Source: Trichobilharzia szidati
Lineage: Eukaryota; Platyhelminthes; Trematoda; Strigeidida; Schistosomatidae
Assembly: GCA_944472155.2 (NCBI GenBank)
Contig: OX235277.1
Coordinates: forward strand, 16,874,804 to 16,938,803
DNA: 64,000 nucleotides
Direction of reading: 5' to 3'
Shown: piece by piece, positions 46,766 through 59,814 of the stretch
Position numbering within the stretch: the stretch's first letter is position 1
Layout: each line of letters begins with the position of its first letter
Made by a program: the position numbers and the translations under genes
Notes under the pieces: model-generated
The model's database searches: none
Told to the model about the DNA's origin: nothing
The model's input: the letters and a program-made list of their open reading frames with translations, nothing else

Positions 46766-47676
46766 GTGAGTTAAACGTCGTTGTTTAAATGATTGTGTTG
46801 ATTTGTCATTCGCCATGCAATGTCTTTTCTGATCAGTTTCAAAATAAATTTCTCCTGTTTAAACACATGCTTTATACGAAGTAGCTGACTGTTGTAACAT
46901 TTGACATCCAATATATATGCCACAGACAGATTGTCTTATTCCCACACCTGCTAATATCCCTCCTCAGATATCTGTTTTGCGTAGAAAGACAAAATGTTGC
47001 ACCAATGACTAAAGTTGCTTTCTGAATCTCTATTCTTACTCTGGCCACTATTTTCTGGCCAAAACAAGACGTGAATAAAATGCTGTTGAATACAGACGAT
47101 AAATTCTCATTACATTTGAATGATATGTGAGGACGGCAGGGAGATAATTCTGTATACTATCTCCTAAGATGTTTCTGATTTCGGTATACTGGATAATCCG
47201 ACAGAAATCGTGCAGCGAGGAAACAGGTATAAAATGGAACCTCACAAAATAAATTGCAGGATCTGGACTTCACCAAAGAAGATGTGAAACAAATATACGA
47301 GAGAAATTACTTGAGGTGAAAACAAGCAAGGTTTATCTTTAAGGTCAGATAATCGTCCATTGAAAAAAAAACAGATAAAAATAGGTAACGATGCGAATAA
47401 ACGCAAAAAATAAAATTTTAAAGTTGAGAGGTGATACACGATAGAAACAGAAATCAATAGAGAAACCCAACTACAACGAAGGAGACTCAGGCATCAACAG
47501 AATAAATGGAAAACATAAAACTGATATGCCATCTGAATGAGCATAACCTTAAACAGAACATTAAAAGAAGAAACAATCCCAATAAAGTTTGATAACAGCA
47601 CAAAAAGAAAGGAAAATAACGTAAAAAAGAAATCAGTTTTTGATGAATAAAATTGCCTCATTTCTCATCATTGTAG

Positions 47677-47691
47677 GAAGCGGTTCGGCTG
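47677..47691 (+). CDS. 15-nt micro-exon, second tandem copy
   Basis: GAAGCGGTTCGGCTG after atcattgtag reads G-S-G-S-A in phase 1. The donor is gtcagt instead of gtgagt, weaker but possible. The 154 bp after it lead into the gap. Confidence 0.4.
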
Positions 47692-47845
47692 GTCAGTTAA
47701 ACTTCGTTTTTTAAATAATTGAGTTCATTTGTCATTCGCCATGTAATGTCTTTTCCGATCAGTTTCAAAATAAATTTCTCATGTTTAAACGCATGCTTTC
47801 TAGGAAGAAGCGGACTATTGTAACATTTAACATCCAATATGTATA

Positions 47846-48345
47846 NNNNNNNNNNNNNNNNNNNNNNNNNNNNNNNNNNNNNNNNNNNNNNNNNNNNNNN
47901 NNNNNNNNNNNNNNNNNNNNNNNNNNNNNNNNNNNNNNNNNNNNNNNNNNNNNNNNNNNNNNNNNNNNNNNNNNNNNNNNNNNNNNNNNNNNNNNNNNNN
48001 NNNNNNNNNNNNNNNNNNNNNNNNNNNNNNNNNNNNNNNNNNNNNNNNNNNNNNNNNNNNNNNNNNNNNNNNNNNNNNNNNNNNNNNNNNNNNNNNNNNN
48101 NNNNNNNNNNNNNNNNNNNNNNNNNNNNNNNNNNNNNNNNNNNNNNNNNNNNNNNNNNNNNNNNNNNNNNNNNNNNNNNNNNNNNNNNNNNNNNNNNNNN
48201 NNNNNNNNNNNNNNNNNNNNNNNNNNNNNNNNNNNNNNNNNNNNNNNNNNNNNNNNNNNNNNNNNNNNNNNNNNNNNNNNNNNNNNNNNNNNNNNNNNNN
48301 NNNNNNNNNNNNNNNNNNNNNNNNNNNNNNNNNNNNNNNNNNNNN
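47846..48345. other. assembly gap of 500 N
   Basis: Exactly 500 N, a size often used as a placeholder. It follows a tandem duplication on the left and inverted-duplicate DNA on the right, a likely collapse point. Confidence 0.95.
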
Positions 48346-48359
48346 CCCTCATCTCTTCA

Positions 48360-51300
48360 GGCTTATTTCATGTAGAATTAGGCTACGCAGATGGTATCCA
48401 GTGAGGCAATGTAATCTCCGCAACTAAACTTTTCAGCTCAAAGAACGCATTTAAACCGAAACATACTCCGCAATTCAATGAAGACTGATGGGTAGAAATA
48501 ATTAGAAACCTCTGATCTCTTTCATTGATAAATATTTTCGCCGCTGTTGAATTTCAACTTTTTTCAACAGAAAACCTATGATTTGCATAAAACTAAGGCA
48601 CTTGTCCTCAACGAGCATCTATCAACACACCTGCTCCAGCGGAGCTGAGTACTTTGGCCGATCTCATCGATGGCGACCCAGTAATTGATCGCTTTAATTT
48701 TTCCGTTGCCTTGATATACAAATTCAGAGCTTAAAATCAACATAATAATATTTTCACCGTGTTCTTTCGTCTTCACGCAACTGAAATGTATTGTAATAAT
48801 TCATGTTCTCTTGACTTCAGTATTACTGTGTATGATAAGAACGTGTTTCGTAAGAATGTTCAGAACGTGTAACGCAAATACCATTCACGTGTAAGATCAA
48901 CCACGTCTTCTAAATTTTTCGTCGAAATTCATGAAAAGAAATGATTTTTTGAAAAAAAATATGTCTAACAAAGTTTCCGCTTGAATCGAAGTTGGTTTCA
49001 ATACTGACTGACACGGAATTTGAAGACAATAAGCCTTTTCGAGCCAAACATTTCACAATTTCTCACCTAATACTAACTGAAGCTAAGCTAATTCACCAAC
49101 TACGCAACATAATTACATTTTATGGATGGAGTAGTTTGTCAAATCATAGATAATGATGACGATGACTAGAATCTTTTGAACCATGAAAAATTATTGCGAT
49201 GCGTAACATTAACAATGCAGTTAGAGGTGGCGGTGCTGGTGAACGACTGGTGAGTGGCACTGAATTTGTCGATAAGTGGGGAAATATCAGCCTTATATAT
49301 TTAGGAAACAGAAAGAAGAAAATGTTAGGTTAGAAAGATGAAAAAGTTTCATTATTTTAAAATGTCTCAGGATGATCAATTTCTATAAGATTATCAGAAT
49401 TCTTCGGACGGATGTTAGTTAAGAATAAGTATTTAGAGAGGCGGATTTTGGGTAAGGCTGACGTTCACTTTAGAATAAATTACTTCTGCCTACCATGAAC
49501 AGCATTGATTTTCATCTGGAAAGTCGATTTCTCTTTATTACCTTCAGCGTACTTGAAGAAACAGATTGCAATCAAAGAGGATGAAATTTTGCAACTAAAC
49601 GTTATTGATAACGTGGAAAGCAGGCGTATTTCAATATTTGCGCATTCTTTAACCATTATTTAAACCTATTCGAAACAGTGTACAGAGTTTACAGTATTTT
49701 ATTGAATAGCACCACGTAACGCACATTCATATTAGGACGCTTTCTGTGGCTCTTCATCATTGGGTCTTGAATCCGTGAGAAGAAATATTCAGGAAGAAAC
49801 ACTCAACTATTCTTGGAAGAGTATTATTGAAAACATTGCCATTTACTGGATGTGGAGGCTTAAAATGATGCTACTGGAATGAATCGATTTACAGATTAAA
49901 GAGAAATCGCATTGCGGATGAAATCATTATTCATTATTCATGTAATCTGCTGAAATATATGCATTTCTTAATGTTTCTGTTAAAAGACATAGTCATTATT
50001 GACACTTCTGAAGATGTTTTTCAGTGGGCAGTATGAATGAATGTTCATTTCTGCTGGCCATTTCCCATTTATACGAAATCAAAACAAGTGATTCAGCGAA
50101 GAGACTCTTCTCATCTTATTTATTATTATCAAGACATTCAATCCTATATGTATATATATATAGCTTTTCGTATTGAGGAATTATATCCGGTGAAGGAGTC
50201 GAATGCATAATGTAAATGCATAAAATAATAATAGAAGTATACAATTTGTATACTCTGCCTCTATTGCGTCAATTAGTACTATTACTTTTCTCACTTTCAA
50301 TTGATAATGCTTCTATTCACACTTTCAACTGTCCCCAGTATCATTTCACTCTTTCCGATTGTCATTCTATATCAATATTGTTTGGCAACGTTAAATTCTA
50401 CGTTTCCGAATTCCTCAGAAGGTTACTTTACGTATCTTTCTCATTCAATTCGCCTTCTAATCCTATAGTTGCACACCCCTCCGAACTTATATACATACTT
50501 CCTATGGATTATTCTATATATGACATTACTTGTTTTACACATTGACAGCTGAATATGTTTATAATAACAAATATTTGTATTGCATTTCATACTCGCACAT
50601 TTGCATTCACATCTATGATTCATTTCCCTCACCGTCTATAAAGCTATATATATACGATTATTCACCTTGATAAATAATCCAACGAAATAAGTCTCTTCTC
50701 TGAATCACTCGTTGTAATTTTCTGATTGTTACAGCGAGAGATTTCTATTAAATTACAGCCTACACAAATATTCAACTTCCCCCTAACACTCCTTACTTAA
50801 AATCGCAGTCGTAATGTGATTTGATAGACAGGCATATCCCGTAGAAAGCAAAATCCGGAGGAGTTGATCTGATTTTACTGAGCCGCGTATATGACAGTAT
50901 GCAATTTGAGTTGAGCAAGAACAGCATTTCGATATAACCGTTTTATTTCTCTTCAACTTTCGCCATGGCTTCAAACAAATTCATAAAGGAGAATAATGCT
51001 TTGAAAAATACGCTTCACCCACTAAAGATTGTTGGCTTTTTCTTTATAGAATAGTTAACGAAATCTATCAATCTAAAAGAGGTGAAGAAATAAAAAAATT
51101 GTACTCTTCACTCATTACTTCTGAAGAGAGTAAAGATTTGTTCGACCATTCCATCTGTGCTAAAATATTCTCAGCCATATTCCTAATGTGGCTCTATTCA
51201 ACTTTTTTTGCATTCAATTTGTGTATCTTTCTCCCGTTATGTAGATTGACATTCACAATTTATCTGAACAATATCCTGCATTATTTCACTTGTCTCATCC

Positions 51301-51540
51301 GAATTGTCAGACTGTTTCTTGCATGAGGCATTAATAACCTGTGAATCTTATGATTTCTACACTGATCCATTTGCGATTCATCTATTTCATGGAAAACTTT
51401 ACTCATTGCACGATCAATTATTCATTGTCTCGATTGACATCAAATTTATTATGAAAAAATTACTTTCATATCGATACTGTACTACTGATCATCGACAGCA
51501 AGTAGTATCTTTTCACACTTTGAGTTAAATTTCGTGCTTA
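48360..51540. repeat. segmental duplication E, inverted copy
   Basis: Reverse complement of 12930-17370 without the 13440-14800 insert and without the SINE at 16151. It contains the Penelope-type scrap TCSSGAEYFGRSHRW near 48.65 kb (plus). Matching DNA of 34130-34550 extends it to about 51960. No intact gene. Confidence 0.7.
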
Positions 51541-51959
51541 TCTGCCTATTATAATTGTTGACATTTTGCTTTATCTGCAGTAATTACTCTTTTATATTTC
51601 AGTGCTGTTTACACATTATTGTGTATTTCTATTCCACATTTTGTTGATCATTCTCTATTCTGATCCTGTAAGTAGATGTCAATGTGCGCTTTCTTCATCT
51701 TACATTGAAAACAACAAAGAATAACAATAATTCAAAATACGTTTCATGTGAATAATAACATCAATCAATGAAAAGTCATTGCAAATTATGAAGTGATGCT
51801 TACTGACGATTGATATAAGCAAGTAATGAATCGTAGTAGGTTATACCATGAACACTGTCTCTTTCTCAGTGAAAAGCAAGATCATTCATCAGGATCGTGT
51901 GGAATTCAAAAGTGCAGTAGTGTGGCTTTCCCGTCAGTAGTGTGATTAACAGCGATGGT

Positions 51960-53349
51960 GTGTAAAATAATAAGGTATTCATCCATTCATTCTCGCGCTG
52001 TCTGGAAATTCCTTGAAATTACTGGGTGAATGCTGTATTCGTCGTTAAGAGAATTTTTTTCAGCTCCACTTATTAATTTCATATGAGGTTCATATCATGT
52101 TTCTTTTAAGTTTTTGATATCCTTCCAGCGGAAATGTAATATATGAACTTTACAGAAAGATGCCTCTCAACACATTTTTCATTAGGCCATAAATATTCTC
52201 ATACAAGCTTTCCCCCTGCCAAATAGAATTAAAGATTAATTTTATAAATTCTCATATCATTTACTCTTGGCGTCACCAATGAATTTCCTCAAAGTTCTGA
52301 AAGCTAATTTTGAAGTAGTCAGTGGAGTTTAACCAGAATTTATCCGTCTAACAAATGTTAGCAACATCCAAAATCACAAAATTTCACACGTAATTTAAGG
52401 GTATTTGTCTCCACTTTTGAAGTAATCACAAAAGTAAATGACAAATTTCTTGCTCGTATAATTTGCTTTCAAATTTTAGCATATCTACAAATTGTAAAAT
52501 ATTTATTTATTTGGCAATAGAAGTTATCAAAAGGTGCTTTATATTTAGAGAAAATATTTGGTAAGGGACTATCTGATGAAGTCACAATATTCAGCTGCAC
52601 TTGCGAATTCCTTCAGTGGCATATACAAGGTCTTATCTTACGTCTAAAATATAGTTGGATCAAGGAATCTGAGCACAAATAGGGCACTAGCGATCTAAAT
52701 GTTCAAGACCAGGCTGTATATTGAAGAGAACAGCGTCCACCCCTTCTCTCTATCACGGCCATAGTAAGCAGTTAGCTCTCTCAATAACTGTTTCCTAGCC
52801 AAGCTTCCTGCTCATTGGTGCTGTTTTCACAGTTTGCATCCATGTTTGTGGTTCTTATATTTTGACTCTTGACCGGAAATAGCTATGGGACTTTCTCACC
52901 CATTCACTGTTAATGCACGGACGTACAATCTAGTTGATGACTTCGTCGAATGGAAATGTTTCTTCGCCACATCTGTATATTGATACTTCCTAATTATAAG
53001 TGAATGGATAAAAGAAGAGGCATTAATCTTCCCTATTTCTTTCAGTGATTAAATTTTAGTTTGCGCAAACTGTCATAAAAATCATTTTGCTTATCAAATT
53101 TAGATAAAGCCATAAGAAGACGAAATTTGTCTGAATTGTGTAAAGCATTTGTGCAACACATTTCGAACAATCTGATCACACACGGACTTGAAACAAATGG
53201 AATCTCACGAACCTAATAATGGTGAGAACAGGAGACCCAGCTTCTCTATTGTCAAACATATTTTAGAGACAGAACATAGAATTAACCTTAACAGATCTTT
53301 TAAACTCGCTTGAATAAGAAGGAGAAGAGCAGGCTGGTGATTTTTTGAT
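51960..53349. other. no recognisable gene
   Basis: No supported frame, repeat or motif was seen between the end of duplication E and the start of duplication A. Confidence 0.3.
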
Positions 53350-54081
53350 GCTATCATAACATTTTTCGGGTGACTGATAGAGAATATTGCTGAAGACACA
53401 GTGTTCTGGGAACTGACTCTTTGCAACGAATTTATCATCAAACTGTGAAATCGTATGTATATATGTACATATGGTTTGAAGAAATTCTTTCCTATGATGA
53501 AATTTAAATGAATTCTGATTGTTCTAACAATGATATCATAAAACCCATTTCTCAGCGGCTTGCACGAAAACTGGAACCTTATTTGTTACAATGATATGTT
53601 CAAATATATTGGGCGTTAATATGCTACGCAAAGTCAAGTCCTCACTAGATGTTACTTTGTTATATACTAATACACCTCTCATAGAAATCGTCTGTTTTAT
53701 TAGCTACTATATGATGCACGTAGTATAGACAAAGAGTTGACAATAACAAATTACCTTCACAATTGTCCTCCATCTCTGTGAAAGGTAAGCCTAATCCGGC
53801 CACTTCCATGAGCATCCATCAGTTCACGCGCGACTATGATGCAGGGTGAACTAGCCGTAACCGAAGTCTCATTTCCACTCTGATACAAGAACAAATCCCA
53901 GCAATGACTTATATGAGAAGAAGGGAGGGTGTGTGATGCTCTATTCGTGAACATATTATTGACTGTTGTAATTCTACCAACTATGAACATGCACTTTTTA
54001 TTATCTACCCAATTCATGCTAACTTGATGCGTTTTCAGAGCTTTTCAAATACCACAGACAGTAGAGGTCTCGGCCTTCCTT

Positions 54082-56238
54082 CCAAGGTGAGTAAAAACCA
54101 TTGGATTTCGACTGCCTCATCCGAACTGGTAGATGCTAGAAGACATATTCCGGCCAGCTCCGAATTCAATGAGGAGCGAAAGCTGCACAAAAGGAAACTT
54201 ACGAAAAGTCTCCGCAAGGACCGTGAACAGTGGTGGTTGACAAAGGCGAAAGAGATGGAAAAAGCATCGGCGATAGGCAACACTAGGCAACTCTTTAGAC
54301 TCATAAAGGAAACGGGTGGGAGAAGGCAAATCATAAGTGAGACTATTCGTGAGAAAAATGGCTCCTTAATTAGCTCTCAGGATAGACGCCTCGAAAGCTG
54401 GAAAGAACACTTCGAGGAACAGTTTAACTTGCCTACAGCCACACTGAGCCTCCCCGCCATCCAGCACACACCCGAATGGGACATAGACACTGGCCCGCCG
54501 TCTGTAAGTGAGGTCACCAAAGCAATCTGTAATTTGAAACGAGGCAAAGCGGCAGGACCCGACGGAATTATTCCGGAGGTGTTTAAATATGGGGGTGACA
54601 TACTGGTTTATAGTTTAACTAAGGTACTAGGTAACGTCTGGGAATCAGAGACGGTTCCATCAGACTGGGGTAAGTCACTTATTATACCGATTTTCAAGAA
54701 GGGAGACAAGTCGTCATGTGATAATCATAGGGGGATCAGCTTAACGAACATAGTCTCTAAAATCCTAGGCTCAGTAATCATGAACAGACTAAGCCGAACT
54801 CGGGAGGAACAAACGAGGGAAAATCAAGCGGGCTTTAGGCCAGGTAGAGGGTGCATAGATCATATCTTCACTCTCCGACAGATCCTAGAACATAGGCACA
54901 CTTTTAGGCGTCCAACAATTGCCATATTTCTTGACTTGAAGGCGGCCTTCGACTCCGTGGATCGAGAGGTACTATGGCAATGTTTGACTATGAAGGGAGT
55001 GCCAAGAAAGTACATTGCACTAATCAAGGCACTCTACTCAAACTCACGTAGCTGTGTAAGGGCTTATGGGGAATTGTCATCTGAATTGATAATAACCAGT
55101 GGTGTCCGTCAAGGATGTCCACTTTCCCCTTTTTCTGTTTAACTTCATCATAGGTATGCTAATGGAAGTATCCTTAACTGAACCTAACGACTTAGGAATC
55201 GACTTGTTACCAGGGAATAGTCTTATAGACTTGGAATACGCAGATGACATAGTCCTGTGAGGGGAGGATGCTGACAAAATGCAGAGTCTTCTGAACACCT
55301 TGAGCAGCAATCTTCGTATGTTTGGCATGCGATTTGCCCCTGTAAAATGTAAGATGCTGCTACAGGACTGGACTACGCCAACTCCAAGCTTAGTGATAGG
55401 GAGTGAAGTGATAGAACATGTTGACCACTTCACCTATTTGGGAAGTTGTATCAGCACCAGCGGATTGATTGGTAACGAAATCTCAGCATGGATCCAAAAA
55501 GCTCGGGCTGCTTTCGCCAACTTACACCGTCTCTGGCGTAGGTGTGACATCCAGCTGTCAACTAAGGGACGTGTATACTGCTCGGCAGTTCGCTCCGTCC
55601 TTCTCTATGGCGGTGAGACGTGGACATTGAGAGCGGAAGACATGAAGAGATTGTCTGTTTTTGACCACAGATGTTTACGATCTCTTTTTCGCGTTAGGTG
55701 GTATAATAAGGTAAGTAATGTTGACGTTAGGCGTAGAGTGTTGGGCAAAGAGGGAAAATCACTCGAAGAGGCTATGAAGTTACATAGATTGAGATGGTTA
55801 GGTCACGTGCTGCGCATGCCTAACCATCGTCTCCCCCGACGGGCATTACTAGCTGATATAGGTGCAGGTTGGAAAAGAGTAAGTGGTGGCCAAACAAAAA
55901 CATGGCATCAATCCATGAAATCTCTGACAGTCAGACGGAGTCAGGTAGGGAGATGCAGACTTCCGGGTTGGGGCCCTCGGGACTCTAAGAATCAATGGCT
56001 GGAGACAATAGGTGACATGGCTCAAAATCGTTGTCAATGGCGCAGATGTATTCAGTCTCTTTAACCTTCATATTCCTTTCTACCATTACTCATTCTGTTT
56101 CAATCTTATACTTATCTAAACTCTATTGATTCTCTTCTCTCATTTTCCTGTCTACCTTTGTGTGCTATTTGGAAGGTGGCAACTCGAACTGCTGCACTTC
56201 GGTGCCAAGTTCTATCTTGAATCCAGCAGCCAGCAGCA
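54082..56238 (+). mobile_element. 5'-truncated RTE-clade non-LTR retrotransposon
   Basis: The insertion is bounded by GCCTTCCTT at 54073-54081 and 56239-56247 and by comparison with the empty site near 2515-2543. The protein starts after the endonuclease domain. Reverse-transcriptase blocks follow in order: GKAAGPDGIIPEVFKYGG, LIIPIFKKGDKSSCDNHRG, NQAGFRPGRGCIDH, FLDLKAAFDSVDRE, SGVRQGCPLSP and, after a 1-nt frame change near 55130, LEYADDIVL. A TGA stop (55258) follows at once. The C-terminal part is open from 55279 to 56061 ([36 protein letters not shown]). It ends in AGCAGC repeats. The missing endonuclease, the frameshift and the stop make it inactive. The frame entering from 54024 is host flank. 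Confidence 0.85.
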
Positions 56239-57278
56239 GCCTTCCTTGAATTTTAGCCAGACCGATGCGTATAAAAGTGGTATGTTCAAACATTAATTAC
56301 ACTGTGGCTGTAGGAAATGCACATCTCAGTATTCTATTATTCTGTTTACCTTTCCCTCATCACTATGATTATGACTGGTATTGTGGTTAATATTATTATT
56401 CTCACTGAACTATTCCTAGTAATATTTCACTTGGCCCATTTTTCAATCGAAAGATTTTCCAAAGATTCTTTCCAACGTTGAATTCTATGACATCAAATTT
56501 CTTATCGTGTTAAGTCACGTTTCTTATTTGTCTAGTAATCTTCTAATTTACAACACCTTTCAACATCTATACATCTCATGGAGTAATTTATATCTGAACT
56601 TGTTGTTGTTGTTCAACAACTTAAAATTTAACTATGATTACAAAAATGGATATTTTAGATTGTATTTCATTATATCGTATTATATATACTCACTTTCGTT
56701 TAAATTTCTTAAAAGTATACGATTTTTTAAAATCCATATATATGTATAAGGTCATATATGGATTGCAGATCTTGATAATAAATCCTTTGAAAACGATCTG
56801 TTCGCTGAATAGCATGTACAAAGTAATAAAACAGCAATCATTACACTATTGACAAAGACAACCGGGTTCGTATATTTTTACGTTCGGTAGTTGATTAAGG
56901 ACTCAGATCAGATCACGAGCTGAATTAAGCTTTCATTCAACACTCCATGAATATTTTGCTGCTAATCCAAGTATGCCATACCAGACGGAAGTATTATCTG
57001 ATGAATCTATTTGGGGAATATTTATTTTTTGTGAAAATTAACTACTAACAACGAATAGAGTAGTATCAGAATGATTTAAAATTTATGAATTCCTGTAGAG
57101 ACAGCTCCACTAAATGGCACGCGTTTCAGTTACATTTGATTTACTGTATAAGCAATCTCATTAACGTTGTATAGTCGAGAACAGCTAAGCAAATTGGCTG
57201 TTAATTCTGAAGTTTAAATATCTTTATGAGTAGTGAACAGGTAGTGAAGATTGCAGAAGCGCAACACTTAAAAATTTA

Positions 57279-57472
57279 TTTTATTTTTTAAAATTTTTTT
57301 TATTTTGATTTACAGCTTGATTCCACACCGTATTTTCAGTACAAGTGTGGAATTTTCAGCATGGATATCGGTAGCCCAAATTCAGGCCGACCATAGATAT
57401 CGGGTGAGCGCCGGCAGGGGATCGAACCCCGGACCATGTGCATGGTCGGCGAGAGTCCTAACCACTGTGCCC
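57279..57472 (-). mobile_element. tRNA-derived SINE, tail type 2
   Basis: Minus-strand copy of the 35133 SINE: head near 57395-57472 with a B box (GGTTCGATCCC), body with CCGATATC and GGTGTGGAATCAAGCT, and a long A/T tail at 57279-57312. The duplicate near 3567-3600 is empty, which sets the borders within a few bases; about 10 bp of the target seem lost. The acceptor stem is eroded. Confidence 0.75.
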
Positions 57473-58144
57473 GTCTACTGAGAGAGAAGTGATGTCTATC
57501 TGCATGAAGCACCCAAACATCTGGAATTATTCCATGTTTCAGGTTAATAGTCACACATTTTACCCTATGTCATGGGTAAATATAAATAACAGTAGATGAG
57601 AAGAATACTTCAAGGTATAGTGTTTCCATCGATAGATAGAGACATACCATTCAACTGAAAACTGAACGAAACTGAAGAAGCCACTGAATGATATAGAGCT
57701 GACATTTAACAACCTGATAAAAATGATATGACATCTGTATTCGCTTGCTAATGGAGTATTGAACTGTGATTAAATGGGAAAAAAATATTCCTTTTGAACA
57801 CATTGTCCGTATCACACCACCATAATGTGTCTGGTTAATTATATTTGGTATATGAAGCGCCATTGTCCAAGTATCAGTTATGAATGTTTCATAATTATTG
57901 ACTTATTTGCTTGAGTTCTTACTGAAGTACTTGTATTTCGGTTGACACATGAGTAGCAAGTTGCTTTTCAGAGCATAAAATAAGGAAATACGCGTAGGTC
58001 TCACCATTGGAAAGCCAATTACCTATGATGATATACAGGTTCTGGAAGATGCTGTAAATTTCACCATTGATCATAGCAATGCCAATTCCATTTTGAAAGA
58101 CCATATCCAAGTGGTTTCAGTGACCCAGTTGTCCAAAAATAATA

Positions 58145-59290
58145 TATAATCCCCGGAAAATGCAGTCAGCAGGGTCTTACTGACAGGATCTGATGTGGAC
58201 AGAGGAGGCAGTCATTCTACTAGTGAGGTCAAAACAGTCTTTACAGCAGAGTTATGGTGGCAACTTGATAGAAACTGACCTGAAACCTGAAGCAGGTCGG
58301 GCAACGAAGGTAGGAAAATCGCAAAACAAATGCGTCGACTTCGTGCTCAGTATGAAAGTGGTTTAGTAAATATAACTTCGAGGATGATGGTAGCGGAAAA
58401 AAGTGTACAAGCCTGTTGGGTGACTTGAAAAACTAAATTGATTTTCTTTGCATTATTCTGAACATTCACAGGAAGAATGCCCTATGTGACATAAAACTGA
58501 GAGAAATGGTTTTCACAGGAAAAATTAAATTAGTGTCAAGGCATGCATAGGTGACGAATGGATGTTAACAATCACACAGATAATGTCGTAGAGAAAATAC
58601 AATCCTGAATAGCCATAAACCAGGGTACTAGACTAATTAAAAGAGGAAAATTAAGAACGATCAAACGATCGTCAAAAATAAACACATTTGATTTCTGAAA
58701 CACGAATGTAAAAATGCAAACAAGATTGACAGAATCTTGCAAAGACGTCATATAGAGGTGACGAGAAGGATTGGAAATCTACTCGTCACTTCCAGGCAGA
58801 TTGACGGAGTTTAGTCTCCCAATTCTTTCTAATCATGACTGATTCTACACAGATTAATTCAAAGTAATTTATTATACTGTAATAATTTTCTGACATACCC
58901 TGCAAGCTCACCATTATTATTACTTGAATTAGAATTTCATTTGCATACATTCGTAACAAAGTTACGTGTAACTGGAGAACTACTTCATCTGTGATGATTA
59001 TTGTGCTGTTGTTAGTCCTGATGACAATGATGACGTTGATGATATCATTCCATAGATATTAGGGACTTTTTCAGTTGGCGATTTCACTTTAGGTGTGCTT
59101 TGAGATGATGATTCAACTTGAGAATACGAAAGATCAGTTCGCTAACTGAATATGAATGACATGATTAGAATGAGTTGTGTTAAAACATAAGATTCATGCA
59201 AATAAACCACACCACCCATTATTCTTGTTTGAAGAGTTATGGTTAGCGTAATGCACTTAGCTAGTACAATAATCATATAACAGGGAAAAT
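58145..59290. other. unassigned DNA with one protein-like fragment
   Basis: At 58320-58430 the plus strand reads KQMRRLRAQYESGLVNITSR, then MMVAEKSVQACWVT-stop, of plausible protein composition but with no family or splice context that I can support. Nothing else was recognised before duplication B resumes. Confidence 0.25.
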
Positions 59291-59601
59291 TTAGTATCAT
59301 ACATTTCGATGACTGTATTATATCGCTCACTTCAGTGTGAACCTCGCTGATATAACCCAGTCAAGATAACTAAGTGCTAGACATCAATCAGAACCAGTGA
59401 TTAGGAAAGATGAATAACATTTGAAATTCTATTTCAAAACTTCGTTACGATCCGTTATTTGATTCAATCTATTCTATTTGAACTCCTCTTTTTATCATTA
59501 TTATTTTAAAGTTAAGCAAAATACGAAAGTGTGATTTTACAGGGTTAACACTTTAAATTCATGGTGTCACTCTCTTAGCAATGATATGGAATGATTGATT
59601 G

Positions 59602-59814
59602 GATCATGAACGTATATCGGATGATACGTCCCATAGAAGTGAAATGTTTCAGGAGAGATGGGATGAGGCTATCCATTTGTGTACCTACGTGGAGAGAATG
59701 TTTTTCTTCATTCATCAATGTTTTGTGGATGCTCAAAGATGTACATTCGAATTTCAGATGGCCATTGACGGAGCGTATGGTCAGCGTCTGTCAAACTCCC
59801 CTACTTTTCTTTAA
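59602..59814 (+). CDS. open exon of an unrecognised protein family
   Basis: The frame reads DHERISDDTSHRSEMF, QERWDEAIHLCTYVERM, FFFIHQCFVDAQRCTFEF, QMAIDGAYGQRLSNSPTFL, stop. A stop lies just before it, and a possible acceptor (gatacgtcccatag, at about 59634) would start the exon at A|AGT GAA ATG. Decayed copies at 6.85 kb (one stop) and 21.2 kb (several) follow the same frame, and the exon at 25.17 kb has a related core (ADQKCKLEF). A different plus-strand frame (59591-59857) overlaps it but is not kept in the copies. Function unknown. Confidence 0.45.
   Translation, partial: DHERISDDTSHRSEMFQERWDEAIHLCTYVERMFFFIHQCFVDAQRCTFEFQMAIDGAYGQRLSNSPTFL

Larger units (their letters stand above)
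46345..47845 (+). repeat. tandem duplication carrying a 15-nt micro-exon, cut by assembly gap
   Basis: Two units with an offset of about 930 bp (46345 and 47280) both contain gatgtgaaacaaatata, CAACGAA(A/G)GAGA, CTGATATGCCATCTGA and a 15-nt exon. The second unit runs into the 500-N gap, so further units may be hidden. A lysine/arginine-rich plus-strand frame at 46450-46686 is broken in the second unit and is probably not coding. Confidence 0.65.
53350..58140. repeat. segmental duplication A, copy 2
   Basis: Matches 1805-4262 directly, interrupted by an RTE element (54082-56238) and a SINE (57279-57472). Confidence 0.75.

Noticed and set aside
47765..48404. Open frames of about 180-207 codons on both strands
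   Set aside because: They run through the 500-N gap and have almost no real sequence.
57336..57554. 72-codon minus-strand frame
   Set aside because: It lies inside the tRNA-headed SINE and its flank; the reading is a by-product of the repeat.
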